Shown here: positions 25,758 through 34,693 of the stretch, in pieces
Numbering within the stretch: position 1 is the first letter of the stretch
Layout: every line of letters begins with the position of its first letter
Assembly (NCBI GenBank): GCA_035551475.1
Contig: DASZMX010000002.1
Span: 1 to 44,834, forward strand
Length of the DNA stretch: 44,834 nt
Reading direction: 5' to 3'
Source: DASZMX01 sp035551475
GTDB taxonomy: Bacteria > Verrucomicrobiota > Verrucomicrobiia > Limisphaerales > Palsa-1400
Notes under the pieces: generated by a model
Database searches by the model: none
Seen by the model: the letters and a program-made list of their open reading frames with translations, nothing else
What the model was told of the DNA's origin: nothing
Program-made: the position numbers and the translations under genes

Positions 25758-26174
25758 TCAAGGAAAGCTCGCGAGCAACGCCTGCGTGGCGCGATGCAGG
25801 TCTTGATGCACATAATTCAATTCGTTGGAAAGCGGAGCCATCACCAGCGCCGGCATTTCGCCGCCCAAATCCAGCATGGCGCCAGGAGCCAGCGCGAGCG
25901 CCGGGGCCGCGGGAGCGGGCGTGGCCGGCGGCGCCGTCACATGCGCCGCCAGCAGCAGACCCGCCAGCGCGCACGCGCTTAACGCCGTCCAGGCCAGAAA
26001 GCGGCTCAAGCCGCGCGCTTCCGGTTGGGGCGTTTCGGCCCGCGCGGCCCGCACCGCGCGCATGATCGCGCCGTGCAATTCCGGGCCCGGCGCAGGCATC
26101 GGAGGCGGCGAGCGGCGCAGTGCGGCCTCGATCTCTGCCGTCGGACGCATGAATTTTGCGAACCACGATTTCAT
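25758..26174 (-). CDS. Small single-span membrane protein, possible anti-sigma factor
   Basis: A 138-residue protein with a cytoplasmic N-terminal region (1-57, several Arg/Pro), one membrane helix (about 58-80, FLAWTALSACALAGLLLAAHV) and an Ala/Pro-rich periplasmic part. It overlaps the ECF sigma gene by ATGA, the usual position for an anti-sigma factor. The zinc-binding HxxxCxxC motif of ZAS-type anti-sigma factors is absent, so the role rests on context only. Confidence 0.6.
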   Translation of the reverse strand: MKSWFAKFMRPTAEIEAALRRSPPPMPAPGPELHGAIMRAVRAARAETPQPEARGLSRFLAWTALSACALAGLLLAAHVTAPPATPAPAAPALALAPGAMLDLGGEMPALVMAPLSNELNYVHQDLHRATQALLASFP

Positions 26175-26758
26175 ACAGATTCTCCTTTGGCGATGATGGC
26201 GGACGGCGCCGTCTCGTGCTCGGATCGCGCCGCCCGCAATTTGGCGGCCAGCGCGTGCCGGGCGCGGAGCAGCATGACTTTGATATGCGTGGGGCTCTTG
26301 GAAAGAATCGGCGCAATTTCACGGACTTTTAAATCCTGCGCGTAGTGCAGCCAGACCGCTTGATATTGCGCCTCGGGCAAAATGCGACGGGCCAAATTCC
26401 AAACGCTGCCGGATTCCTCCCGTTCGGACAAAACGTCCGATGGATCGTGGGCGTCCATCTCCTCCGGCATCGGCAACGGCCGGCGCGCGCGAAAAAAATC
26501 AATGCACTTGCGGCGCGCAATCGTGAAAAGCCACGGCGCAAATGCCTGGCGCGGATCGAACTGGGCCATGGCTTGAAAAGCGCGCACGAAAGTTTCCTGC
26601 GTCAAATCGGAAGCATCCGCGCCGTTGCGGCAGGATTGGAACACGAACGCATAAATCCGATGCTCGAAGCGCCGCACCAATTCTTCAAAGGCCACGAGGG
26701 AGCCGGCCTGGCTTTGCCGGGCCAGCTCCTCATCCGGGACGTTTTCGAAATCAGCCAT
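26171..26758 (-). CDS. ECF-family RNA polymerase sigma factor
   Basis: A 195-residue sigma-70 family protein with only regions 2 and 4. Region 2 (about 20-90) contains DASDLTQETFVRAF and FAPWLFTIARRKCIDFFR; region 4 (about 125-180) has the helix-turn-helix LKVREIAPILSKSPTHIKVMLLRARHAL. It directs polymerase to a dedicated regulon. The start codon overlaps the stop of the upstream secreted-protein gene (TAATG), and its own stop overlaps the putative anti-sigma start, so the three are translationally coupled. Confidence 0.93.
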   Translation of the reverse strand: MADFENVPDEELARQSQAGSLVAFEELVRRFEHRIYAFVFQSCRNGADASDLTQETFVRAFQAMAQFDPRQAFAPWLFTIARRKCIDFFRARRPLPMPEEMDAHDPSDVLSEREESGSVWNLARRILPEAQYQAVWLHYAQDLKVREIAPILSKSPTHIKVMLLRARHALAAKLRAARSEHETAPSAIIAKGESV

Positions 26759-27738
26759 TAGGGCGACTTGGCCGCCGGCGCGTTGGTGTCGGCAGGCGCT
26801 TGCTCCTGCTCTTTGCGTTCATGCTCGGCGGCGCCTTTCTTCAGCAGCGCCACAATGTCCGCCGAAGGCGCGGCCAGGTTCAAAATCACGGTGGCGCCAT
26901 CCTGCCGCACATTGATGCCATTGGCCAGTTTCAAGATCGCCGGGTCGAGCTTTTGAAACTTCACCACCGCCAGCAATCCATTGACCATCGCGGAAACTTG
27001 CTGGGCGGAGTCGGCGTCTTTGGCTTCGAAACTTACGGTCGCCGCGACATTGTCCCCCACTTCCCCGAGCTTGAACCGAATGGCCTTGGACGCCTTGAAG
27101 ATCGCGGCGCTGGGATTGTTCTCGTCCATGTCGAACTTCAGCACCGCCCCCTGCGCCACGACCAATTCGCCGGACTCAGAATTGAGCAGCAATTTGCCGC
27201 CGTTAAAACCGGCGCCTTTGCCGTCAATCACATTCAAGGCGGACGTCAGCGCCTCTTCGGTCTTTCCGAATACCAGGCGGCTGCCCGCGATCGACGCGTA
27301 AATGCGCGGAGTGTCGGTGTTTTTCTTCTTTTCATCCAGCCAGGTGTAAATCACATGCGCGTCATTGGTGTCCTGGTGAAAACCCGGAAACGCCTTGGCC
27401 AATGTGATGAGGCGGCTAGCTTCAAAGTCCGCGTAAAGTATAAGAACGGGATCCTGCGAATGCTCCATCGCGCTGTAAATCGAAAACCCGTGCAACTGCG
27501 ACCGGAAATCGAAATTGAACATGGCCTGCACCGCCGCCAGCTTGGTCTGCACGTCCGGATCGGCCAAAATGGTCTTGCCCACGGCGGTGGAGCGCAACGC
27601 GTCCACATCCACATGCACCAGCAAAGCCGGCTCCGCCGCCAGGTCTTTCTTATTGATCGGCGCCGCCCAGGTTGTGCCAACGCAAAGCGCCGCCACGGCG
27701 AACGAGAAAAGTGATCGTTTCATCATATACAAAGGCAT
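26758..27738 (-). CDS. Secreted protein of unknown function upstream of the ECF sigma factor
   Basis: A 326-residue protein with a signal peptide (LFSFAVAALCVGTTWA|APINKK). The mature part has LVHVDVDALRSTAVGKTIL, DPVLILYADFEASRLI and RLVFGKTEEALTSALNVIDG, a pattern I associate with exported alpha/beta proteins of planctomycetes and Verrucomicrobia but cannot name. The C-terminus is Lys/Glu/Ala-rich and low-complexity. ATG 27738 has GGGTGG 7 nt upstream; ATGs at 27726 and 27723 are alternatives. A 41-codon ORF with a much stronger Shine-Dalgarno overlaps this start in another frame. It heads the sigma factor operon, so it may be a sensed or regulated envelope component. Confidence 0.75.
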   Translation of the reverse strand: MPLYMMKRSLFSFAVAALCVGTTWAAPINKKDLAAEPALLVHVDVDALRSTAVGKTILADPDVQTKLAAVQAMFNFDFRSQLHGFSIYSAMEHSQDPVLILYADFEASRLITLAKAFPGFHQDTNDAHVIYTWLDEKKKNTDTPRIYASIAGSRLVFGKTEEALTSALNVIDGKGAGFNGGKLLLNSESGELVVAQGAVLKFDMDENNPSAAIFKASKAIRFKLGEVGDNVAATVSFEAKDADSAQQVSAMVNGLLAVVKFQKLDPAILKLANGINVRQDGATVILNLAAPSADIVALLKKGAAEHERKEQEQAPADTNAPAAKSP

Positions 27739-27775
27739 ACGGAGCCACCCGCGCTTTGGTTACAAAATAAAACAT
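27650..27775 (-). CDS. Possible 41-codon leader ORF overlapping the secreted-protein start
   Basis: ATG 27775 is preceded by AGGAAGGAG with a 4-nt spacer, the best Shine-Dalgarno seen in this region. It opens a 41-codon frame (MFYFVTKARV...) that ends at 27650, inside the secreted-protein gene but out of its frame. It may be a leader ORF coupled to the downstream start, or the site may be misread. There is no homology evidence. Confidence 0.3.
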   Translation of the reverse strand: MFYFVTKARVAPYAFVYDETITFLVRRGGALRWHNLGGADQ

Positions 27776-28030
27776 AATTCTCCTTCCTGATTTTCTGAGT
27801 TCCAGATTGAAACTGAGCCCGTTATCGTTATCGAAGCATTTAGAATCAGCCTTTCCCTTAAACAATTTGCATATTTCACCCTTAATTTTCCTTAATCCTC
27901 GAAAAGCCCAACTTTTTCGCCTCGGACGGTGCCTCAAAACCCATTCCCTAGTGGGGAAAAATGAAAAAATGTCTATATGTTGTGGTTTTTCCTTTACAGC
28001 CCCACAACTTTATAGTGAGATGACCGCGCC
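27776..28030. promoter_or_regulatory. AT-rich divergent intergenic region between the ECF operon and smc
   Basis: This is the longest gene-free stretch and is clearly AT-richer than its surroundings. It should hold the promoters for smc (+) and for the secreted protein/ECF operon (-). On the minus strand GGAAC (27799-27803 in reverse) resembles an ECF -35 element, but no convincing -10 follows. TTCCC-N5-GGGAA near 27945 is a small inverted repeat. No RNA gene or repeat was recognised. Confidence 0.5.
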
Positions 28031-31000
28031 ATGTATCTGAAGAACTTAACGGTGCTGGGTTTCAAGTCGTTCGCTGATAAGACGTCCCTCAATTTTCAGC
28101 CCGGCGTGACGGCCATTGTGGGGCCCAACGGCTGCGGCAAATCCAATGTTTCCGATGCCATTCGCTGGGTTTTGGGTGAGCAATCGGCCAAGGCGTTGCG
28201 CGGCGGGGAGATGGCGGACGTCATTTTCAACGGATCGGACACCCGCAAGGCGTTGAGCATGGCCGAAGTATCGCTGACGATCGGCGGGGTGGACGCGGAG
28301 CATTTAAGCGCTTCAGGGGTCGAGATCGCCTATAATGAAGTGACGTTGACCCGGCGCGTCTTCCGGGACGGCGCCAGCGAATATTTCCTGAACAAAACTC
28401 CCTGCCGCCTGAAAGACATCCAGCAGCTTTTCATGGGCACGGGCGTGGGGCGCACCAGTTACAGCATCATGGCGCAAGGGAACATCACCCAGATTCTCTC
28501 CAGCAAACCGGAGGATCGCCGCCTGGTGTTCGAGGAAGCAGCCGGCATCACGAAATTCAAGGCGCAGAAAAAGGAGTCGCTGCGCAAGCTGGAAGCCACG
28601 GAACAGAATTTATTGCGCATCGCGGATTTGATTCGTGAGGTCAAACGCCAGATCGGGTCGCTGCAACGGCAGGCCGGCAAAGCACGCCGTTACAAGCAAT
28701 TGATGGTTGATTTGCGCCATTTGGAAACACAATTGGCCCGGCACCAATTCGACGTCTTTCAAGCCGAGATTCAAGCGCGCCGCGAGCAATGCGACGCCCT
28801 GCGCAATGAGATCGAGACCTTGTCGAGCGGCGTCTCGCGCGCCGAGAGCGAAATTTCCATCCTGCGCGAGCAACTCTCCGAGCAGGAGCAGCAAACCGGC
28901 GCCTTGCAGCAGCAAGGCATGGCGCTGCGCGGCGAAATTGAGCGGCACGAAGCGCGCATTCATTTCAATGAGGACCGCATGCGCGACCTCGAGAGCCAGA
29001 ACGCCCGCGCGATGAGCGACATCACCCAGGCCGAGGAGCGCAAACTCACGGCCGAACAGGAGCTCGCCGTCGTCACAGAGCGGCTCGCCGCCTCCAGCGC
29101 CGCGGTCGAAGCGCATCGCCAGGCGCTCGAGGAAAAGCGGCAGGCCGTGCAGCGGGTCGAGGCCGATTTGCGTGGACGGCAGGAAGCCTTGCGCGCGGCG
29201 CAGACGCAGGCCTTTGACGCCGCGCAGCAACTCAGCCGGGTGCGGAATGAAATCAACGCGCTGGATCTGCAAAAGGAAGGCAACGCCGCGCGCCTGCAAA
29301 AGCTTTCGGCGGAAAAAATCCAATTGGAAGAGGAGCGCACCGGTTTGGCCGCGCGTTTGCAGCAGTTTTCCGCCAGCGTGGAGGAGGAGATTTTAAGCGC
29401 GCAGACGCATCGCGGCACGGTGGAGGAACGTCAGGTGCGGCTGCGCGATATTTTGGCGCTATTGACTGAAGCCGGCCGCGAACTGGACGAAGCCCTGCGC
29501 GAGCAGGCGCAGAAAACCTCGCGGCTGAACGTGCTGGAGCAATTGCAGAACGAGCATGAAGGCTTCAGCGCCGGGGCGCTCTCCGCCCTCAAAACCGCCA
29601 CGGGCGTCCTTGGCTCCCTGGCCGACCGCATCCGCGTGCCGGACGAACATGTGGTGGCGATTGAAGCGGCGCTGGGCCATCATTTGCAATTAGTTTTGAC
29701 AGAGCAGCCGGAGGCGGCGCGGCAAATCCTCGACGATCTGCGCGCCCGGAAAAGCGGGCGGGCTTCCATCGCGGCGCTGCAACTCGCGTCGGCTACGGCG
29801 GAAATTCCAGACGCCACGGCGCCGGTTCCGGGCCTGCGCGCCTTGAGCGTGATTACGGCGGACGCTTCGATTCAGCCGCTGCTGGATCGCTTGCTCGGCC
29901 GCACTTTAATTACGCCCGATCTGGCATCCGCCACAGCGGGGAATCTTGAAACGCACGGCGCGTATGATTTTGTCACGGCGGACGGCGACTTGCTCAATCG
30001 CCACGGCATTTTCACCGGCGGCGCGGCCAATGGCAACGGCAGCGGCAAGGCGCCTTCCTCGATCCTCGGACGCAAAAACCAGATCGCGGAATTGCAGGCC
30101 GCCGTGGCGCAATTGCAGGAGCGCGTGAGCGAAGCCGGACGCCGCAAGGGCGCGCTGGCGGCGGAGCAAACGCAATTGCAAGCGGGCTTGCAGCAGGCGC
30201 AAACGGATTTGCGGACGCAGGAAGTGGCGATCGCCACGCGCCAGGGAGAATTCAAGGCGCTGCAAAATTCGCAGCGGATCCTCGAGCAAAAAGTCCAGAC
30301 CGTGATTTACGAAATCCAAAGCCTCGCCGGCCAGGAGGAAGAAGGTCTGCGCAAGCGCCAGGCTCTCGCCGAGCAGCTTTCCGCGCTGGAAATGCGCGAG
30401 CGCGACAGCCAGGCGGCCGTGGCTGAACTCACCGGCGCGCTCGAACAGTTGCGCGGGCAGCGCGACGCCGCCAATGCGGCGCTGACAGAATCCAAGGTGG
30501 CGCTGGCCACGGATGAACAACTGTGCGCCTCGTTCGCCAGCCAAAAACGTCCATTGGAAACGCGCATTGCGGAATTGGCGCATCTGGCCTTGCAGCGCCG
30601 CAACGAAATCGCGGCCTTCATCGGGCGCAAGGAGCAAGCGGAGCGCGAGACCGCGGAATCGCAGCAGAAAATTACGGGGCTCGCCCATCAGCGCGAACAG
30701 GTCAACGCGCAAATCACCGTGATGCTGGAGCAGAAGGAAGCCAAGGAGGAGGAAATCGCCGCCGCCGACGGCGGTTTGCGCGAGCAGCGCCAGGCCTTGA
30801 ATGGAGCCCAGCAAAAACGCGGCGGCCTCGAAATCGAGCTCGCTCAAAAAGAAATGGCCGTCCAAAACCTGCGCGACCGCGTGCAGGAAAAGCACCAGAT
30901 TCTGCTGGATGACATTCGCAGCGAGTGCATCACGATCACCGTCGCGGATGAAGGCCCGGCCAAAGTGCATACGCTCACGCCCGAGGAAATGGCCGCCAGC

Positions 31001-31795
31001 GGCGCCGCGACCGATTGGGATGCGGTGGCCGCGCAAGTGACCGCCTTGCAAACGCGCATCGACGAAATCGGCCCAGTGAATCTCGTCGCGATTGAGGAAT
31101 ACGAGGAGACCGAGCAGCGCCAGCAATTTCTCAGCGCGCAATTCGAGGATTTAACCCAGGCCAAGGCGCAATTAATGGAGGTCATCACGCGCATCAACAC
31201 CCAGACCCGCCAGATGTTCATCGAGACCTTCGAGAAAGTGCGCGCGAACTTCCGCGAAATGTTCGTGGAGATTTTCGGCGGCGGCAAAGCTGACTTGATT
31301 CTCGTCGAGCAGGAGGACGTGCTGGAATGCGGCATCGACATCGTCGCCCGCCCGCCCGGCAAGCAATTGCAGAGCATCTCGCTCCTCTCCGGCGGCGAGC
31401 AAACCATGACCGCCGTGGCGCTGCTCTTCTCCATTTACCAGGTCAAGCCGAGCCCGTTCTGTGTGCTGGACGAATTGGACGCGCCGCTGGACGAATCGAA
31501 CATCAACCGCTTCATCCGCGTGCTGCAACGGTTCCTCATCCATTCGCAATTCATCATCATCACCCACAACAAACGCACCATCGGCATGGCCGACGTGCTC
31601 TACGGCGTGACCATGCAGGAGCGCGGCGTCAGCAAAATCGTCAGCGTCAAATTCCACAAGGCCGACGAAGCCGGCGCCGCCGACCACAAACCGTTGCACG
31701 CGCCGGACGAACCCGCCCCGGCCCAGGCCCAGGCGACCGAAACGCGCACCGAGACCGCTTCCGGCCCCGAGGAAACCATCGTCATGGCGAAGTAA
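28031..31795 (+). CDS. smc: Chromosome segregation protein SMC
   Basis: A 1254-residue condensin ATPase that organises and segregates the chromosome with ScpA and ScpB. Walker A is GPNGCGKSN (31-39) in the N-terminal head. Coiled coil runs from about 170 to 500, the hinge from about 505 to 680 (EGFSAGALSAL, LGHHLQLVL, HGIFTGG), and the second coiled coil to about 1030. The C-terminal head has the signature LSGGEQTM and Walker B FCVLDELDAPLDE (about 1120-1155). It is slightly longer than usual because of an Ala/Pro/Glu-rich tail of about 50 residues after the head. No scp gene is adjacent. Its last 14 bp overlap the opposing dehydrogenase gene. Confidence 0.97.
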   Translation: MYLKNLTVLGFKSFADKTSLNFQPGVTAIVGPNGCGKSNVSDAIRWVLGEQSAKALRGGEMADVIFNGSDTRKALSMAEVSLTIGGVDAEHLSASGVEIAYNEVTLTRRVFRDGASEYFLNKTPCRLKDIQQLFMGTGVGRTSYSIMAQGNITQILSSKPEDRRLVFEEAAGITKFKAQKKESLRKLEATEQNLLRIADLIREVKRQIGSLQRQAGKARRYKQLMVDLRHLETQLARHQFDVFQAEIQARREQCDALRNEIETLSSGVSRAESEISILREQLSEQEQQTGALQQQGMALRGEIERHEARIHFNEDRMRDLESQNARAMSDITQAEERKLTAEQELAVVTERLAASSAAVEAHRQALEEKRQAVQRVEADLRGRQEALRAAQTQAFDAAQQLSRVRNEINALDLQKEGNAARLQKLSAEKIQLEEERTGLAARLQQFSASVEEEILSAQTHRGTVEERQVRLRDILALLTEAGRELDEALREQAQKTSRLNVLEQLQNEHEGFSAGALSALKTATGVLGSLADRIRVPDEHVVAIEAALGHHLQLVLTEQPEAARQILDDLRARKSGRASIAALQLASATAEIPDATAPVPGLRALSVITADASIQPLLDRLLGRTLITPDLASATAGNLETHGAYDFVTADGDLLNRHGIFTGGAANGNGSGKAPSSILGRKNQIAELQAAVAQLQERVSEAGRRKGALAAEQTQLQAGLQQAQTDLRTQEVAIATRQGEFKALQNSQRILEQKVQTVIYEIQSLAGQEEEGLRKRQALAEQLSALEMRERDSQAAVAELTGALEQLRGQRDAANAALTESKVALATDEQLCASFASQKRPLETRIAELAHLALQRRNEIAAFIGRKEQAERETAESQQKITGLAHQREQVNAQITVMLEQKEAKEEEIAAADGGLREQRQALNGAQQKRGGLEIELAQKEMAVQNLRDRVQEKHQILLDDIRSECITITVADEGPAKVHTLTPEEMAASGAATDWDAVAAQVTALQTRIDEIGPVNLVAIEEYEETEQRQQFLSAQFEDLTQAKAQLMEVITRINTQTRQMFIETFEKVRANFREMFVEIFGGGKADLILVEQEDVLECGIDIVARPPGKQLQSISLLSGGEQTMTAVALLFSIYQVKPSPFCVLDELDAPLDESNINRFIRVLQRFLIHSQFIIITHNKRTIGMADVLYGVTMQERGVSKIVSVKFHKADEAGAADHKPLHAPDEPAPAQAQATETRTETASGPEETIVMAK

Positions 31796-32861
31796 GCGCC
31801 GCGGTTTGCTCCACGACAATTTTTAGCGACGCCTCCGTGGGCCGCGTGGCCAGCGCGACGGCGTCGGTCGTTTTTTCCAGCGGGAATCGGTGCGTGATCA
31901 GTTTGCCCATATTGATCTGGCGCGAAAAAACGAGCCGCGCCACTTCGCGCTGGAGGGTGAAGTCAGACGAATAACTGCCGATCAGATCCTTCTCCCCAAC
32001 GCAGATTTTCGAGAGATCGACCTCCGCGACGTCGCCCGGCCGCGTGTGGGCAAACAACAAAACCTGGCCCGAACCGCGCACAAAATCCATCGCCTGCAAA
32101 ACGGCGGGATTGGATGGAACCGCGATGATGGCGGCATCGAGACAACGCGCCGCGGCCCCGATTTTGTCCGCGAGATTTTTGTCATCGGCGCGAAACGCGC
32201 GCTTGGCTCCCCAGCGCCGCGCCAATTGCAAACGCGACTCCATCAGATCGGTGGCGAGCACGTTCACGCCGCGCAACCGCAGCAACCGCGTGAACATCAG
32301 CCCAATCGGCCCCTGCCCCACGACGAGCGCGCTGTCGCCAGGCTGCAAGGTGAGGCGCCGCACCGCCTTCAACACAGTATTGACAGGCTCGAGCATCGCG
32401 GCTTCGAGAAAGTTGTTGCGCGCGGGAATTTTCACCACGCCCGGCAGCGCAAAAGCCATGACCCGCACGTATTCGGCATAGCCGCCGCCCGCGGGCTCAA
32501 ATCCCGCCGTGATCCCGGTGCGCTTGTAGCCGGGGCATTGCGCAAAGGCGTGATGGCGGCAAAAATGGCAGTCCAGGCACGGCACATGATGATGCAGCGC
32601 GACACGGTCGCCGACGCGGAATTTTTTCGTGCGCGCGCCCACTCGCGCCACGATGCCGGAAGTTTCGTGGCCAAACACGCGCGGCGGCGGGACCGTGCCG
32701 TAATGGATTTTTTTGAGGTCGGTGGGGCAGACGCCGCAGGCCGCGACGCGCACGAGCAATTCATCGGCGCGAATTTCCGGCACGGGCAGCGTTTCCAGCC
32801 GCAAATCATCCACGCCGCGATAAACCACGGCGCGCATCTCACTGGGAATTTTGAGTTTCAA
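31782..32861 (-). CDS. Zinc-dependent medium-chain alcohol/sorbitol dehydrogenase family protein
   Basis: A 359-residue MDR-family oxidoreductase. The catalytic-zinc cysteine is in AACGVCPTDL, followed by GHETSG, and the structural-zinc cysteines by CLDCHFC...QC (PCLDCHFCRHHAFAQC). The Rossmann segment has VVGQGPIGLMFTRLL and a following acidic residue in ATDLMESRL, suggesting NAD. Substrate is not predictable; threonine- or sorbitol-dehydrogenase-like polyol oxidation is likely. TTG 32861 overlaps the RluA stop as TTGA, which suggests coupling; ATG 32837 (MRAVVYRG) is an alternative closer to the usual family N-terminus. Confidence 0.85.
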   Translation of the reverse strand: MKLKIPSEMRAVVYRGVDDLRLETLPVPEIRADELLVRVAACGVCPTDLKKIHYGTVPPPRVFGHETSGIVARVGARTKKFRVGDRVALHHHVPCLDCHFCRHHAFAQCPGYKRTGITAGFEPAGGGYAEYVRVMAFALPGVVKIPARNNFLEAAMLEPVNTVLKAVRRLTLQPGDSALVVGQGPIGLMFTRLLRLRGVNVLATDLMESRLQLARRWGAKRAFRADDKNLADKIGAAARCLDAAIIAVPSNPAVLQAMDFVRGSGQVLLFAHTRPGDVAEVDLSKICVGEKDLIGSYSSDFTLQREVARLVFSRQINMGKLITHRFPLEKTTDAVALATRPTEASLKIVVEQTAALTSP

Positions 32862-33577
32862 GGGTTCAGGAATTGTTGAAAAGCCGCGTCGGGCGGCGCC
32901 GTAAACGTCCGCGCCTCGCCGCGCCAGGTCAAGTCCAAGCGTTCCGCATGGAGCGCCTGGTTGTCAAGCATCAGCGCCGCGCGTTGCGCCTCCGTCAAAC
33001 GCTCCTTCACAAAATCCAAATACGCCGAGGGGTCCGCCCCGTAAAGTTTGTCGCCCACAATTGGATGCCCAATAGCGGCGAGATGAATGCGCAGTTGGTG
33101 TTTGCGGCCGGTGTGCGGCGCAAGCCGCACGAGCGTGAAGTCCTGGCCGCCGCGTTGGAAATGACGCAGCGCCGCATACTCCGTCCGCGCCGCGGCGCCA
33201 TCGGCGCGCGCGCAATCCTTGATGGCGATTTCGCTTTGTTCATCCTTGCCCAGGGCCAGTTCAATCGTCCCCTCCGCCGGTTCCAGGGCGCCGTGAACAA
33301 TGGCCAGGTATTCCTTGCGCACCGCGCGCGCTTCCCAGAGTTTGCCCAATTCACCCGCGGCGGCGCTGTTCTTGGCGGCCATCACCACCCCGCTCGTTTC
33401 TCGGTCAATACGATTAATTAAATGCGCCGTGGCGCCTTCGCCCAGATAAAGACGCACCCGGCTGATCAGGCTCGAATACACATCGCCCTTGGTCGGATGG
33501 CACACGAGGCCCGCCGGCTTGTTCATGACCAGCAAGTCGGCGTCTTCATGGAGGATGTCGAGCATCGCCTCCACCAT
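32858..33577 (-). CDS. RluA-family pseudouridine synthase
   Basis: A 239-residue enzyme that isomerises uridine to pseudouridine in RNA. The catalytic Asp58 is in NRIDRETSGVVM (a variant of HRLDxxTSG). Other family motifs are MNKPAGLVCHP, KEYLAIVHG and HTGRKHQLRIHLAAIGHPIVGD. There is no S4 domain, so it is of the short RluA/TruC-like type. The exact RNA target is not readable. It precedes the alcohol dehydrogenase gene with a 4-nt overlap and is divergent from the serine hydrolase gene. Confidence 0.9.
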   Translation of the reverse strand: MVEAMLDILHEDADLLVMNKPAGLVCHPTKGDVYSSLISRVRLYLGEGATAHLINRIDRETSGVVMAAKNSAAAGELGKLWEARAVRKEYLAIVHGALEPAEGTIELALGKDEQSEIAIKDCARADGAAARTEYAALRHFQRGGQDFTLVRLAPHTGRKHQLRIHLAAIGHPIVGDKLYGADPSAYLDFVKERLTEAQRAALMLDNQALHAERLDLTWRGEARTFTAPPDAAFQQFLNP

Positions 33578-33643
33578 AGCAACAACCCTCCCGCCCGCCT
33601 ACAAAGATTGAGCATTCGCGCCCCGCGTGTTATCACATTCTCC

Positions 33644-34693
33644 ATGCGCATGATTTGCTCCGCCGTCCTCGCCCTGGCCGCCATGCTGCCCGTCCGCGCC
33701 GACAAGGTCGATGACTTCATGCGCGACGCCATGGCGCATCATCCCATCGCCGGCGCCGCGCTCGAGGTCCTGCAAAACGGACAAGTGGTTAAGCGCAGCG
33801 CCTACGGCCTGGCCAATCTGGAATGGCAAATCCCCGCCACCCCGGAAACCGTGTTCGAGATCGGCTCCATCACCAAGCAATTCACCGCCGCCGGCATTTT
33901 GCTCCTCGCGCAGGACGGCAAATTGTCCGTGGACGACAAAATTTCCCAATATCTCAAGGACACGCCATCGAGCTGGCAGGACATCACCCTGCGCCACCTG
34001 CTCACGCACACTTCCGGGATTGTCAATTACACAGGCCTGGACGGTTTTGAGCTGCGGCGGCATTTGACGCAGGCCCAGTTTATCAAGGAAGTTGGCGCCC
34101 ATGCGCTGGTGTTTCCGCCCGGCGCAAAATGGGCTTACTGCAACACCGGCTTCAACCTGCTCGGCTACATCATCGAGAATGTCAGCGGCCAGCGTTATTG
34201 GGATTTCATGCGCGCGCGCATTTTCTCCCCGCTCGGCATGACCAACACCACCGATCGCGATCCGCGCCCGCTGCTCGCGTTCCGCGCGCACGGCTACGAC
34301 ACCAACGCCGCCGGGCAATTCATCAATCGCGATGACGATCTCACCGATATTTTTTCCGCCGGCGCCATTGTCTCCACCGTCGATGACATGGCCAGGTGGA
34401 GCGCTTCGCTTGACAGCCATCAACTGCTGACGCCGTCCACCGAGGCGCAGATGTGGACGCCGCTGACGCTCGCCTCCGGCAAGACCAAGGATTACGGCTT
34501 CGGCTGGTTTCTCGATCCCTGGCATGGCCACCAGAACATCGGCCATAGCGGCACGACTGACGGCTTTTCCGCCAGCTTCCAGCGCTTCCCGCAGGACAAG
34601 CTCGTCATCATTCTCTTGACAAGCTCGGATGAATCCGGCGTTGCCACCAAGGTGGCCAAAGACCTCGCTCTGCTTTATCTGGAGCCGCGATGA
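33644..34693 (+). CDS. Beta-lactamase-family serine hydrolase (class C/PBP-like)
   Basis: A 349-residue exported hydrolase. The signal peptide is residues 1-19 (MICSAVLALAAMLPVRA|DK). The SxxK nucleophile motif is Ser75-Lys78 (GSITKQF), the YxN motif is Tyr165-Cys-Asn167 (AYCNTGF) and the third motif is HSGTTDG near 305. Such proteins act as esterases, D-aminopeptidases or peptidoglycan-related enzymes; true beta-lactamase activity is not implied. The start is ATG 33644, which gives the signal peptide. Its stop overlaps the next glycosyltransferase start (ATGA). Confidence 0.87.
   Translation: MRMICSAVLALAAMLPVRADKVDDFMRDAMAHHPIAGAALEVLQNGQVVKRSAYGLANLEWQIPATPETVFEIGSITKQFTAAGILLLAQDGKLSVDDKISQYLKDTPSSWQDITLRHLLTHTSGIVNYTGLDGFELRRHLTQAQFIKEVGAHALVFPPGAKWAYCNTGFNLLGYIIENVSGQRYWDFMRARIFSPLGMTNTTDRDPRPLLAFRAHGYDTNAAGQFINRDDDLTDIFSAGAIVSTVDDMARWSASLDSHQLLTPSTEAQMWTPLTLASGKTKDYGFGWFLDPWHGHQNIGHSGTTDGFSASFQRFPQDKLVIILLTSSDESGVATKVAKDLALLYLEPR

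Noticed and set aside
33644..34693. Antibiotic-resistance beta-lactamase
   Set aside because: The SxxK/YxN/HxG set is shared by many esterases and peptidases; nothing points to resistance.
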